The notes under the pieces were generated by a model. That model searched no databases and was not told the DNA's origin. It worked only from the letters and a program-made list of their open reading frames with translations. Shown in pieces: positions 48,870-57,348 of a stretch of 64,000 nucleotides of DNA; position 1 is the stretch's first letter; each line of letters begins with the position of its first letter. The position numbers were made by a program, and so were the translations under genes. The DNA comes from Candidatus Omnitrophota bacterium (GTDB lineage: Bacteria > Omnitrophota > Gorgyraeia > Aquiviventales > Aquiviventaceae). The stretch lies in contig JACQRB010000023.1 in assembly GCA_016206685.1 (NCBI GenBank), positions 1 through 64,000 on the forward strand, written 5' to 3'.

Positions 48870-50887
48870 AGCCGCATCGCTCCCACGCCCTCCGGAGCCG
48901 CAGCCCATCTGCCCTCCATTCCGACCGCCATCGCTTCGGCTTGCGGCACCATCCCACCCAACACCCCCAGAAAGTTCCGGAAGGCCGCATTGCCGTTGAG
49001 GCCGGGGGGCACGCCAATGAAGTCGCACACCGACTCCTCGCGCAGACGATGGTTCAGAGGAGCCTCGTCTTCCTTCCCGTGTAGTCGGCGAATCAGGGCC
49101 TTCAGCCCCTCGTAGTTATGGGTGATGTACGCTCGAATCGACGGATGCTGCTCCGGTCCGAGCTGCCCGGTCGGATCGTGGAAAAATCCCGGCACGCCGA
49201 GGTGCCAGCCGGCGCACACCGGCGTGCTGCCCGGCAGGCTGATACAGACATCCGCCGTCACGATGGGCACCCACGGATTCAGGTCCTCGTCCACCACGAC
49301 GGCCCGGTCGTGGCCCTTGAGCTGCTCCACGAGGCGGTGGTACCGCTCAAACCGCTTCCCGAACCGCTGCGGCATGAGGTGTCCCCGCTTCGGCTTATAG
49401 ACCAAGACGATCTCCCTCACCTCGTGGAGCACGCGGACCATATCCTCCAGGAATCGAACCGTGTACTCTTCGGTATAGGGACTGGTGTACGGGCAGGTCT
49501 GGCGTGGACGAGCCAGGGGTTTCGGGCTCGGCGGCAGATCAAAGACCGCCACATACGTGAAGGTCTCCCGGGGCGCGTCCTCTCGATGGAGGTAGGTGCG
49601 ACGTAAGACGTGCCGTTCCTGGGTGAGCACTCGTTCGTCACCGGCCATGGTCGGTCCCAGCACCGTCATGGTCAGCCGTTCGTCTTGCGGATGGCGCTCA
49701 AAGAGCCGCTTGGCCTGGGGATTCCAGCACACCAGACGAGAGGCCAGGAGATGCGCATAGAGAAAGTCATGCTGCTCACACCCGCCCGGATGGGTATAAA
49801 ACACCAGCATCGCAGAGATGTTGTACATCACGGTGGCGATCCCGAGCTTGTCGAGGTAGACGACGGCCGGTTCTTCAACGCCCAAGCTGCTGTCCGTTTC
49901 CAAGAAACATGCCGGCTGGACGTGGTCAAGCAGGGGGGCGAATTTCACTACGCTGGCTAGATAGCGGCTGACCATGCCGTGCGCTGCGCCAGGAACCGGC
50001 TGGATCATCCCCCGCCCGATGGCCCCCAGCACGTCTGCCATCGCCCGCCAGAGATGCCGGGAGGACAGATGCTGGTACAGTTCCGAGAACGTGCCTACGC
50101 GGTAGGGAGTTCCGATGAGCTCGCGTCGCAGGCTTGGCACGCCAGGATCGGAGGGGTTCGGCACGATCACGAGCAGGTCGTCCGGACGGATGCGGACGCC
50201 GTCCATCAGCCAGGTGAATGAGCGCTTCTCCGACGAGACGTGGAGCTCGTTGACGTTATCGCACCAGTAGAGATACCGGTAGGAGGCCAGCGTCCGTCGC
50301 GTGAGCCGCAGACGTGCCGCGAGTCCTCCGATCAGCCACGCGAACAGGCGCCCCCATACCACGCCGTTCAACCACCCCTCCCACAGGCGGTCACAGGCGA
50401 CGTGGAACTGGGATAAGCGCCTCGTCATACCGTCGCCGTCGAAGCACGGTGAGGGGGCTGCATGGGTGGCCAGCCATGCGGACCGCGAGGAGTGCACCAC
50501 AACGGCGCAGGCCGCCGACGCATGCCGTCGTCGAATCTCCTGCAAAAGACAGACGTCGTCGAACGCCCGCCCCAGCTCCTGCTTGGCCTTCGTCGAGAAG
50601 TCAATGCAAAGGCCGCGGAAGGTCCGCTGCCACGGTTCCCTCGGCAGGCGCGCAGCGATGGCTTCCCATGCCCTGAAGGTGCGCGCACGAAATGCCCAAC
50701 TGTCTTCTCTGGAGGCAAAGTAGTCGTCCGTGTCGATTTGTTCCACCCGCCGCCGCATGAAGCGGGCGCAGGAGGGATGGATATAGAGCGTTTTCACCGT
50801 GACAACAAAGGACAGTAGCCAGTAGATCGGCGCGTTGACGGGGTGGATCTCGGTGACCAGGATGACGCGCGAGGCGCGAAGGGTCAT
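48866..50887 (-). CDS. Large uncharacterised surface-carbohydrate protein
   Basis: A 673-residue soluble protein I cannot assign. Its N-terminus has a short hydrophobic stretch (APIYWLLSFVVTV). The C-terminal third resembles GT-B donor domains: VREIVLVYKPKRGH, then the segment SLPGSTPVCAGWHLGVPGFF (a Gly/Ser-rich loop) and DPTGQLGPEQHP. Middle segments such as YLYWCDNVNELHVSSEKRSF and VVYLDKLGIATVMYNISAML look like fixed core sequence of an unknown family. The size and layout are similar to the unassigned protein at 15760-17595, although sequence identity is not evident. Start ATG 50887 overlaps the SDR stop by ATGA. Function unknown. Confidence 0.75.
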   Translation of the reverse strand: MTLRASRVILVTEIHPVNAPIYWLLSFVVTVKTLYIHPSCARFMRRRVEQIDTDDYFASREDSWAFRARTFRAWEAIAARLPREPWQRTFRGLCIDFSTKAKQELGRAFDDVCLLQEIRRRHASAACAVVVHSSRSAWLATHAAPSPCFDGDGMTRRLSQFHVACDRLWEGWLNGVVWGRLFAWLIGGLAARLRLTRRTLASYRYLYWCDNVNELHVSSEKRSFTWLMDGVRIRPDDLLVIVPNPSDPGVPSLRRELIGTPYRVGTFSELYQHLSSRHLWRAMADVLGAIGRGMIQPVPGAAHGMVSRYLASVVKFAPLLDHVQPACFLETDSSLGVEEPAVVYLDKLGIATVMYNISAMLVFYTHPGGCEQHDFLYAHLLASRLVCWNPQAKRLFERHPQDERLTMTVLGPTMAGDERVLTQERHVLRRTYLHREDAPRETFTYVAVFDLPPSPKPLARPRQTCPYTSPYTEEYTVRFLEDMVRVLHEVREIVLVYKPKRGHLMPQRFGKRFERYHRLVEQLKGHDRAVVVDEDLNPWVPIVTADVCISLPGSTPVCAGWHLGVPGFFHDPTGQLGPEQHPSIRAYITHNYEGLKALIRRLHGKEDEAPLNHRLREESVCDFIGVPPGLNGNAAFRNFLGVLGGMVPQAEAMAVGMEGRWAAAPEGVGAMRL

Positions 50888-51876
50888 GGGGATGAAGCCA
50901 CCGAGCGTGTCACCGGCGGTGATGAGAAATCGTGCAGGGTCGTATCGAGTCGGGACCGTTCCGTCGCCCGTTGGGCTTCCCGCGCCTGATACCAGGCGAT
51001 ATAGCGCTCGATCCCCTCGCGCAGCCCCACCCGGGGCTCCCAGTCCAGCTCCCGCCTGGCCCGTTCGCTGGACACCTCTTTGCCCCCAAAATCTCCCGGA
51101 CGACCGGGAACGGTTTCAATGCGGACCTTGTCCTTGCCCAAGATGTCCTGGATCGTCTGGGCGATCTGACGGATGGTGACTCGTTCCTTGCCGTCCAGGT
51201 TATAGATCTTGTTGGCCGCCACGCCTTTCAAGGCGAGGGCATTTCCCTCGGCGAGGTCTTCCACGTACACGAACTTGCGGTATTGGCTGCCGTCTCCTGC
51301 GATCGTCAGCGGCTCTCCCTGAAGCGCCTTGGAGACGAAGATGGGGATGACCGCTCCATCGCGAGCACGGGGACCGTACGGGATGCCGTAGCGCAGGATC
51401 GTGGTGGGCAACCCATAGAGCCGCGCGTAGGCCTGGCAATAGTATTCCGACGTCATTTTGGTCGCCGTATACAAATGGGACGGCGCGTGCAAGGGCGTGT
51501 CTTCATCAACGCACTCCTCGGCCACATCCCCATACACCCAGATGGTGCTGCCGTAGATCACCCGCGACACCTTGTTGGAGCGCGCCGCCTCCAGCACGTT
51601 GATCGTGCCCCGAACATTGATGGATTCCGAATAATGCGGGTGCTCGTAGACGCTCTTGACGTCCGCCACGGCCGCCAGGTGGAAGACCGCGTCCACATCG
51701 GCCATCGCCATGGTCAGCGACTCCAGATCCAGGATGCTGGCCTGATAGTATTCGATGTCATCGCGGAACTTCGGCATGATCATGTCGTACACGCGCACTT
51801 GAATGCCGCGCTCGCGCAGTTTATCCACGACGTGCGATCCGATGAATCCAGAACCTCCGGTCACTAACGCTCTCAT
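50884..51876 (-). CDS. NAD-dependent epimerase/dehydratase (SDR)
   Basis: A 330-residue extended SDR. It begins MRALVTGGSGFIGSHVVDKL, and has HLAAVADVKSVYEHP, YGSTIWVYGDVAEE and LYTATKMTSEYYCQ with the catalytic Tyr and Lys. RYGIPYGPRARDGAVIPIFV, DFGGKEVSSERARREL and WYQAR at the end resemble UDP-sugar epimerases and GDP-mannose-type dehydratases in aminosugar loci. Overlaps: aminotransferase stop by ATGA at 51873-51876, and its own stop with the next gene by ATGA. Together with the adjacent aminotransferase it could convert a nucleotide sugar to an aminosugar. Confidence 0.88.
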   Translation of the reverse strand: MRALVTGGSGFIGSHVVDKLRERGIQVRVYDMIMPKFRDDIEYYQASILDLESLTMAMADVDAVFHLAAVADVKSVYEHPHYSESINVRGTINVLEAARSNKVSRVIYGSTIWVYGDVAEECVDEDTPLHAPSHLYTATKMTSEYYCQAYARLYGLPTTILRYGIPYGPRARDGAVIPIFVSKALQGEPLTIAGDGSQYRKFVYVEDLAEGNALALKGVAANKIYNLDGKERVTIRQIAQTIQDILGKDKVRIETVPGRPGDFGGKEVSSERARRELDWEPRVGLREGIERYIAWYQAREAQRATERSRLDTTLHDFSSPPVTRSVASSP

Positions 51877-52916
51877 GCGCGCACTCCTTCATCAGTGAGA
51901 TCAGGGTGATAATAGAGCGGGACGCACCAGTGGTTCCGGGCAACCCACTCCGAATTGGGGAAAGAACCGGGGTATTTCAGGATGGTATGGCAGAGCTGAT
52001 CATAGACCTTGCCGGTCGAGCGCTCGATCGGCTCAAAGACGATGTATTTGTACCACCCGGACACCATCCCCTCGGGCAGCTGCACGCGCTGCGCGTACCG
52101 AGGATGCAGAACCTCTCGGGCCACCCGGTCTTTCCAGGCCACGATCTCCTCAAGCCGATCGGTCTGCACGACGCCCAGGGCCGCCGTGAATTCCGACATG
52201 CGGTAATTGAGTCCCTCCACTTCGTAGCTCGGCTTGCCGTAGTTGCGGTAGCGCCTGGCGAACTCGATCAGCTCCGGATGCTTTGAGACCAGCATGCCGC
52301 CCTCGCCGGTCGAGATGGTCTTGGTCCCGTAGAACGAGTAGGCCCCCGCATCGCCCCACGTGCCGGGTTTGTTCCCGTGCCACGAGGCGCCCTGGGCATG
52401 CGCGCAGTCTTCCAGCAGGACGATCCCCCGCTCGCGGCAGAAGGCGGCGATGCGCTCCACGTCGAAGGCGATGTGCCCGCCGATGTGCACCAGCCACACC
52501 GCCGCCAGGTCCGGATGTTGCTTGGCCGCCAAGACCACCGCCTCGTAGCTCAGGCACAGGTCCTCCCGGTTACAGTCGCCGAACACCACCTCCCCGCCCA
52601 CCTTGAGGACGGAGAGCGGCGTCGCCATGAAGGTGTTCGTGGGACAGAGGACTTGCTTGCCCTTGAGTCCGAAATAGTCCAGGCACGCCATGGCCGCCCC
52701 GGCCCAGCTCGACGTCGCCACAGCCGGCAGGCCGTTCCAGGTCGCCCATTTGTCTTCGAACAGCCGCGTGAACTTGCCTTCCACCCACTGTTGGCTGCGG
52801 AAAATCTCCTCCCAAGAGGCCATCACGCATGGGATGTCGCGTGGGTCAAATCCAATCCGAAAGGACTGAAAAGCCGCCGGGGAAGGCTGCTGGAGGCCCG
52901 TCAGTGTGGGACTCAT
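51873..52916 (-). CDS. DegT/DnrJ/EryC1-type PLP aminotransferase, second copy
   Basis: A 347-residue sugar aminotransferase. The PLP site is YSFYGTKTISTGEGG (193-207, Lys199), with LLEDCAHAQGASWHG (Asp170), CPTNTFMATPLSVL and NYRMSEFTAALG. The first 20 residues are low in family similarity but follow directly from the ATGA junction with the upstream gene (52913-52916). It differs from the aminotransferase at 45754-46953, so two different aminosugars are likely. With the neighbouring SDR (50884-51876) it would make a 3- or 4-amino sugar nucleotide. Confidence 0.9.
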   Translation of the reverse strand: MSPTLTGLQQPSPAAFQSFRIGFDPRDIPCVMASWEEIFRSQQWVEGKFTRLFEDKWATWNGLPAVATSSWAGAAMACLDYFGLKGKQVLCPTNTFMATPLSVLKVGGEVVFGDCNREDLCLSYEAVVLAAKQHPDLAAVWLVHIGGHIAFDVERIAAFCRERGIVLLEDCAHAQGASWHGNKPGTWGDAGAYSFYGTKTISTGEGGMLVSKHPELIEFARRYRNYGKPSYEVEGLNYRMSEFTAALGVVQTDRLEEIVAWKDRVAREVLHPRYAQRVQLPEGMVSGWYKYIVFEPIERSTGKVYDQLCHTILKYPGSFPNSEWVARNHWCVPLYYHPDLTDEGVRA

Positions 52917-53695
52917 CGCTCGCCTCCGGCTGACGGCGACGGTCTGGACGCGGCTCGGGCCTCGGCGTCTTCCAGCAGATGCAGCCGCAGCTTCGCTTCG
53001 TAGCCCAGGCGCCGCAGCGGCATCTGTTTGTGCGCGCGCAGCATGGCAGGGACTTGGAAGGACCCGAGCTGGGCCAGATACGTCCGGTACGGAATCCCGC
53101 TCGTGGCCAGCGCACCAGCAACGGCGTCCACCAACTCAGGACGCGCCAGCAGCTCCTGCACCTCGAAGAATCGCCCGCCTGCGTCGGCAAATACCAGTCC
53201 GTGCGCGACGTCGAACATCGCCCACCGATCGTCCACCTTCGCGAACGAGAGCACCAACCGACCCTGATCCTCAATCTTGGCCACGTCCCAAAACGCCGGC
53301 ACGCCGGCGTAGGTGGCCAGTGTGGTGAAGACGTCGGCCATCTGATCGTCTTCCCCGTAGCCCCGGACGATGATGTGCCAGATGTGGTCGTCAACCACCG
53401 GCAACTGAGGAGGGGTGGGACGAATGGAGCGCCGCGTCCATGCAAAGATCGTCAGCACGCGGTCGCGGTCAGAGGAAACGCCTGAGGTGACTTGGCGAGC
53501 CAGATCACGGGACTGGTAATGGCGGTCAAGGAAGCTCAGCCCTTTCAAATAGAGGGGGATGCGGTGCTCTGAGACAGCGAAATCAACTCCCTGCCGCGTC
53601 GTCATCGGCATCATCAAGAGCGACCAGCCAAGCGCTCCCCCGACGCCGAGCGCTCCCCATCGCCACGCGGGGCTTCGCCATGACCGACGGCTCAT
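52913..53695 (-). CDS. Transglutaminase-like protein without catalytic residues, membrane-anchored
   Basis: A 260-residue protein with a signal-anchor or signal peptide (about 12-30, WGALGVGGALGWSLLM) followed by a transglutaminase-like fold: DRDRVLTIFAWTRRSI, then VRGYGEDDQMADVFTTLATY and AGVPAFWDVAKIEDQ. In active members the sequence after the Arg-Gly is G-x-C and later has a His in H-A-W; here the Cys position is Glu or Asp (GYGEDD) and no His stands at the expected site, although the Asp in MFDVAHG remains. It is thus probably an inactive, binding-type member in the periplasm. ATGA junction with the regulator upstream (53692-53695). Confidence 0.75.
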   Translation of the reverse strand: MSRRSWRSPAWRWGALGVGGALGWSLLMMPMTTRQGVDFAVSEHRIPLYLKGLSFLDRHYQSRDLARQVTSGVSSDRDRVLTIFAWTRRSIRPTPPQLPVVDDHIWHIIVRGYGEDDQMADVFTTLATYAGVPAFWDVAKIEDQGRLVLSFAKVDDRWAMFDVAHGLVFADAGGRFFEVQELLARPELVDAVAGALATSGIPYRTYLAQLGSFQVPAMLRAHKQMPLRRLGYEAKLRLHLLEDAEARAASRPSPSAGGER

Positions 53696-54378
53696 CGGCC
53701 AGACAGCTCCGCCGGGCTCATCTCGACCGCCGGACCGGCGGGCAGCGGGGCGGCTTCCGTTCGGAACTCCGGAGTTCCTTCGTCCGGAATGACGATAATC
53801 TTGGCTTCCGATACCCCGCACTGACGCAACTCCTGCTTGACGCGGGCCCGGTCGCGCAGCGACGCCACCACCGCCCAATCAAACGAGAGCTTGGCGACGT
53901 CCTCCAGGCTTCGAACCGGCTGATGCATGAAGGGGCGTGAGTTGCCGGTCTGGGGATTGCACACGGCGACAATGTGAAATCCGGTCTGCTGCAGGAGCAG
54001 AAACGCAATCTCCGCCACTTCGCCGCTGCCGCAGAGCAGGATCTGTTTCCCGGTTGAGGGCGGGATCGCGGCCAGCGTCCTGGTTAAAAATTCCCGGACT
54101 TGGCGGTAAAAATACAGGGAATACTCGATATATTCGTAGGTCAGCCGAGCTTTCTCCATGACGCCCTTCGGGGTGATCAGATAGCGAATCCGGTTGCGCT
54201 GGAGATTGACGATCTTGACGTAGCCCTTCCGCACCAAGCGACGGATGAGCAGGTTGGTCAGGCCCAACGCCAATCCCTGCTTCTTGGCCAGCCTCCGCTG
54301 CGTGATCGAGGCTTCGGAGGAGATTTCCGTGAGGAGGTGAAAGTTTCGTAACGACTCGTTGTCCATGCTGGTGTTCAC
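53692..54378 (-). CDS. MarR-like EPS-associated regulator fused to a nucleotide-binding (Rossmann) domain
   Basis: A 228-residue protein. Residues 10-80 are a winged helix-turn-helix (SITQRRLAKKQGLALGLTNL as the recognition region, RYLITPKGVMEKARL as the wing) like the EPS-associated MarR family that sits in front of polysaccharide genes. Residues 110-210 form a Rossmann-like domain starting LLCGSGEVAEIAFLLL, with AVCNPQTGNSRPF and DWAVVASLRDRARV, similar to the CoA/nucleotide-binding domain of PglD/FlaA1-type proteins. It could sense a nucleotide sugar. The start is GTG 54378 or ATG 54366. A predicted promoter and a perfect 6-bp inverted repeat at the start suggest autoregulation. Confidence 0.85.
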   Translation of the reverse strand: MNTSMDNESLRNFHLLTEISSEASITQRRLAKKQGLALGLTNLLIRRLVRKGYVKIVNLQRNRIRYLITPKGVMEKARLTYEYIEYSLYFYRQVREFLTRTLAAIPPSTGKQILLCGSGEVAEIAFLLLQQTGFHIVAVCNPQTGNSRPFMHQPVRSLEDVAKLSFDWAVVASLRDRARVKQELRQCGVSEAKIIVIPDEGTPEFRTEAAPLPAGPAVEMSPAELSGR

Positions 54379-54388
54379 AAATTGAACA
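54372..54388 (-). promoter_or_regulatory. Palindromic operator candidate (TGTTCA-5-TGAACA)
   Basis: A perfect 6-bp inverted repeat separated by five bases spans the predicted transcription start and the GTG start codon of the MarR-like regulator. MarR proteins commonly bind such palindromes, so autorepression is plausible. Confidence 0.5.
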
Positions 54389-54393
54389 TGAAT

Positions 54394-54422
54394 ATCATAA
54401 AGAAAGCTCCCCGCTCCCGCAA
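54394..54422 (-). promoter_or_regulatory. Sigma-70-like promoter for the regulator gene
   Basis: On the minus strand a -35-like TTGCGG (54422-54417) and a -10 TATGAT (54399-54394) are spaced by exactly 17 bases. The gap 54379-54429 is AT-rich compared with the rest of the window. The -35 match is only moderate. Confidence 0.5.
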
Positions 54423-54429
54423 GGAAATT

Positions 54430-55377
54430 CTACGTGTGAGACTTCGCGGCCACGACTTCAAGGATCGCCCCCCGCCCCGCCATCCAACTGGCCACCGACA
54501 AGACCACGCTCGGCACAATGAACAGGGCCGCCACCAGCCCCATCGCCACCCGTTGCGGGGTCAGCCGCGCGGCGCCGTGATCCCCCATGAGGCGCTTGGT
54601 CAACTGATTCTGAGGAAACCCCAGCTGATTCAACGCGCTTTGCAGCCAGCCGTACGGGTCGTGCTCCCATGAGGTGAAGCGAAGGCAGCGGACCTCCAAC
54701 CCCGCAGAGGCCAGCGCGTGCTTCACCGACGACGGTGAGAAATGAAACAGATGCCGTGGCACGTCCAGATGAAACCAATGCCGGCCGAACCAGCGGGCCT
54801 GCCAGCTCTCCAGGTTCGGCACCGACACCAGCAGCCACCCGCCTGGCTTCAGCCGCGCGGCGCATTGACAAAGCGCCTCCAGGGGATCGGGAAGATGCTC
54901 CAGCACATGGAACATGATGATGAGGTCCGCGCAGGGCCTGGCTTGGATGGCCTCCAGACCTCCCGCGATGGCGGGCACGCCGTGTTCCACCCACGCCGCC
55001 CGAGCGCTCTGGGGCGTCCGCTCAATTCCCAGAACGCTCCATCCTTGACGGCGCAAGGCATCCAGCATCCACCCGTCGCCGCATCCCATGTCCAGCGCTA
55101 TGCCGAGGCGGTTCATGCGTTTCGTCACGGACCGCATCCGACGCCCGTAGAGCCAACGCAGGCAAGCGCGCGTCAGCCCGGTATACTTTCGATAGGCCGG
55201 CGGATAATAGGACGTGAGATCGTCCAGCTGCGGTTTCGTCACGCCCAAGCCACAGATGCCGCAGCGTGTGATGGCGAACTGCTGACCCGTGATGTGGTCT
55301 CGCACCTCGTCCAGATGCGCTAGCCCCTTAGCGCCGGCGCAGAGCGGGCATCTCGGGACGACAGGTGTCTGGGCCAC
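54430..55377 (-). CDS. SAM-dependent methyltransferase with N-terminal zinc-ribbon
   Basis: A 315-residue methyltransferase of the EPS-associated type. Two CxxC pairs, RCPLC and CGICG (about 10-42), form a zinc-ribbon. The SAM site is LDMGCGDGWMLDALRRQG (95-112), with MFHVLEHLPDP and LKPGGWLLVSVPN. The C-terminal 60 residues contain a hydrophobic span (GLVAALFIVPSVVLSVASW), so it is likely membrane-bound. The start is GTG 55377, supported by GGAGCAGATA just upstream. The gap to the next gene downstream holds the promoter of the MarR-like regulator. Confidence 0.85.
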   Translation of the reverse strand: MAQTPVVPRCPLCAGAKGLAHLDEVRDHITGQQFAITRCGICGLGVTKPQLDDLTSYYPPAYRKYTGLTRACLRWLYGRRMRSVTKRMNRLGIALDMGCGDGWMLDALRRQGWSVLGIERTPQSARAAWVEHGVPAIAGGLEAIQARPCADLIIMFHVLEHLPDPLEALCQCAARLKPGGWLLVSVPNLESWQARWFGRHWFHLDVPRHLFHFSPSSVKHALASAGLEVRCLRFTSWEHDPYGWLQSALNQLGFPQNQLTKRLMGDHGAARLTPQRVAMGLVAALFIVPSVVLSVASWMAGRGAILEVVAAKSHT

Positions 55378-55388
55378 TATCTGCTCCG

Positions 55389-56336
55389 TCAGCTTCTGGG
55401 GACTTCTGAGCTGAGCGCGACAGGCTTGAACGAACTGATCGCATCAACCGTCGCTTCAACCAGCATGCCATCAAAGTTGAAGGGCAGCGCAGGTCCATGC
55501 TCGCTCACCGGTTTGCCCTTGAACAGCAGCTGGCCGTGGTGAAACCGGCAGCGTGCTTCGAGATGCAGGGTGGCGTTCACTAAGGGGTCCGGTGGCGGAT
55601 TGGTGGACGCCTTTTCAGATTTGGCCTGCTGGGCCTTCGGGGGAGGCGAGGCCGCTGGAGGTTCCGCAGGGGGGGCTGAGTCGAACGGGCTGGTGTCGGC
55701 GACCTGAAGAAGACGGGCGAGCGGCTTGCCATCATACGAGACCTCCACCTGCCCTGACCGCAAACGCCTGACCTGAGTCAGCGGCATGGGCTCGGTGATG
55801 ATGCGGAGAGTAATCCAGCCCTCATCGTAGACCATGCCGCGAAGCGTATAGTCCGGCGTGGAGAACCCGAACGAAGCGCTGCTGGCCAGTATGCGGGATT
55901 GCAGCTGCCGGTCTTTGTAAAACAGACTGTCCCCCCGCAGTTCTGCCGTCACGCGCAGTCGTACGGAAACATCCCAGAACCCTGAGGAGGGGTTGGGGAG
56001 CCGCTTGACCCAGTCTCGGTCGCCAAACCGGACCACCAAGGTCTCCGGCGCCGCCTCGAGGATTTCCTCGATGCGGGCCACCTCCCATCCGTCGGCGTCC
56101 TGCTCGACGTCGCCGACGCGAATCCGTTTGGCGGTAGCCTCGTCCACACCGGTAAACGTGACCAGCAGGTCAACGGGCAGGATTCGGTGGAGCATGGGTT
56201 GCTGCCGCCAGCGCCCGAGTGTGACGTTGATCGCGACCGTGCCGAAGCTCACCGCTGCCGCCACCAGCAGACCCGCTGACACGTCAATAATGTTCCAACG
56301 ACCCAGGAGCCGGCCGCACGGGTCAAGCAGGCGCAT
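55389..56336 (-). CDS. DUF4330-domain membrane-anchored protein
   Basis: A 315-residue protein. The N-terminus LLDPCGRLLGRWNIIDVSA followed by a membrane span (about 18-38) is the DUF4330 signature; family members are found in polysaccharide loci and have no known activity. The rest is periplasmic or cytoplasmic beta-rich sequence with a Pro/Ala-rich linker (about 215-245), and ends in a separate small domain. The start ATG overlaps the preceding methyltransferase stop by 14 bases. It may help export or assembly; no function can be stated. Confidence 0.8.
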   Translation of the reverse strand: MRLLDPCGRLLGRWNIIDVSAGLLVAAAVSFGTVAINVTLGRWRQQPMLHRILPVDLLVTFTGVDEATAKRIRVGDVEQDADGWEVARIEEILEAAPETLVVRFGDRDWVKRLPNPSSGFWDVSVRLRVTAELRGDSLFYKDRQLQSRILASSASFGFSTPDYTLRGMVYDEGWITLRIITEPMPLTQVRRLRSGQVEVSYDGKPLARLLQVADTSPFDSAPPAEPPAASPPPKAQQAKSEKASTNPPPDPLVNATLHLEARCRFHHGQLLFKGKPVSEHGPALPFNFDGMLVEATVDAISSFKPVALSSEVPRS

Positions 56337-57348
56337 GGCTTCTCACCGCGCAGACCCGCCACCCATAGCGGCCGGTGGGGCTGATGCGGACGTCCTCCAG
56401 GACATGACGGCAGCACCAGTGCGACAGCTGCTCCTCGTTATAATAGAAGCGGATCGGCGCGGACAACCGGTCCAACCAATCCGCCACGCAGACTTCGAAG
56501 GGATAGGCGGCGTAGAGCTTGATCCGCGGCCAGGCGATCCGCTCAACCAGCGATGCGGTGAGTGACCATCGGGACGCCAGCCGATAGGGCCCGATGAAGC
56601 ACGCCCAGTCCATGAGGCCGGCGAACCAGGACAGCCCCAGCAGCAGCCGCAGCGGCAGGCGCGTCGTGAGGCGCCGCGCCGCCTCCAGCATCGCGTTGAT
56701 CCCCCGCCGCGTTGAGCTGTAGACCCAGATCGCAACCGTCCCGCCAGGTTTGAGGGAGCGCAAGAGATTCCCGAAGGTCGCTTCCGGCGTCGGCACATGG
56801 TGCAGGACCCCGATGGAATACACCAGGTCAAAGGTGCCCGGCCTGAACGGTAAGTGATTGAGGTCCGCCTGGATCACATGCGCCCCCGGCAGATGGGCCG
56901 TGTTGCGGTGCGCCGACTCAACCGCCGCGCTGAGATCCACGCCGATGGCTTCGGCGCCATACGTGGCCGCATAGAAGAGGTGGCGCCCGAACCCGCAGCC
57001 CGCATCCAGGACCAGCCGGTGGCGGAACGATTCGGGCGTCAGCGGCGAAACGTACTTGAGGAAATCGGCTTCAAAGACAGGATGCATGCCCGCAAAGCGC
57101 GTCCACTGGAACCCGAAACTCCGTTGCGTGCGATGGCGCGCCTGCTCTGCCGACGAGGACGACGACGTCTGCCGCGCCATCGGCAGGAACCGCGGGATGC
57201 CGTTCACGATTGGATAGGCGGCGGCGCAGGCGCCGCAGCGCAATCCCCCGCTCTCGATCTCCTGCGTGTGGGCGGACGCGACCGCGTCCAGCGCCACATC
57301 CCCGCCGCACGCGGGACAACAGACCCATTTCAGCAACGTCCGTTTCAT
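56323..57348 (-). CDS. SAM-dependent methyltransferase with Trm112-like zinc ribbon
   Basis: A 341-residue methyltransferase. Residues 1-60 have WVCCPACGGDVAL and GLRCGACAAAYPIVNGIPRF, a Trm112-like zinc ribbon. SAM motifs are LVLDAGCGFGRHLFY, IGVDLSAAVESAHR, IQADLNHLPFRPGTFDLVYS and LRSLKPGGTVAIWVY. A hydrophobic region (LPLRLLLGLSWFAGLMDWAC) suggests membrane contact. Start ATG 57348 overlaps the GT4 stop by ATGA, so an open frame to 57513 is rejected. The acceptor is unknown; the layout is common in EPS clusters. Confidence 0.88.
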   Translation of the reverse strand: MKRTLLKWVCCPACGGDVALDAVASAHTQEIESGGLRCGACAAAYPIVNGIPRFLPMARQTSSSSSAEQARHRTQRSFGFQWTRFAGMHPVFEADFLKYVSPLTPESFRHRLVLDAGCGFGRHLFYAATYGAEAIGVDLSAAVESAHRNTAHLPGAHVIQADLNHLPFRPGTFDLVYSIGVLHHVPTPEATFGNLLRSLKPGGTVAIWVYSSTRRGINAMLEAARRLTTRLPLRLLLGLSWFAGLMDWACFIGPYRLASRWSLTASLVERIAWPRIKLYAAYPFEVCVADWLDRLSAPIRFYYNEEQLSHWCCRHVLEDVRISPTGRYGWRVCAVRSHAPA

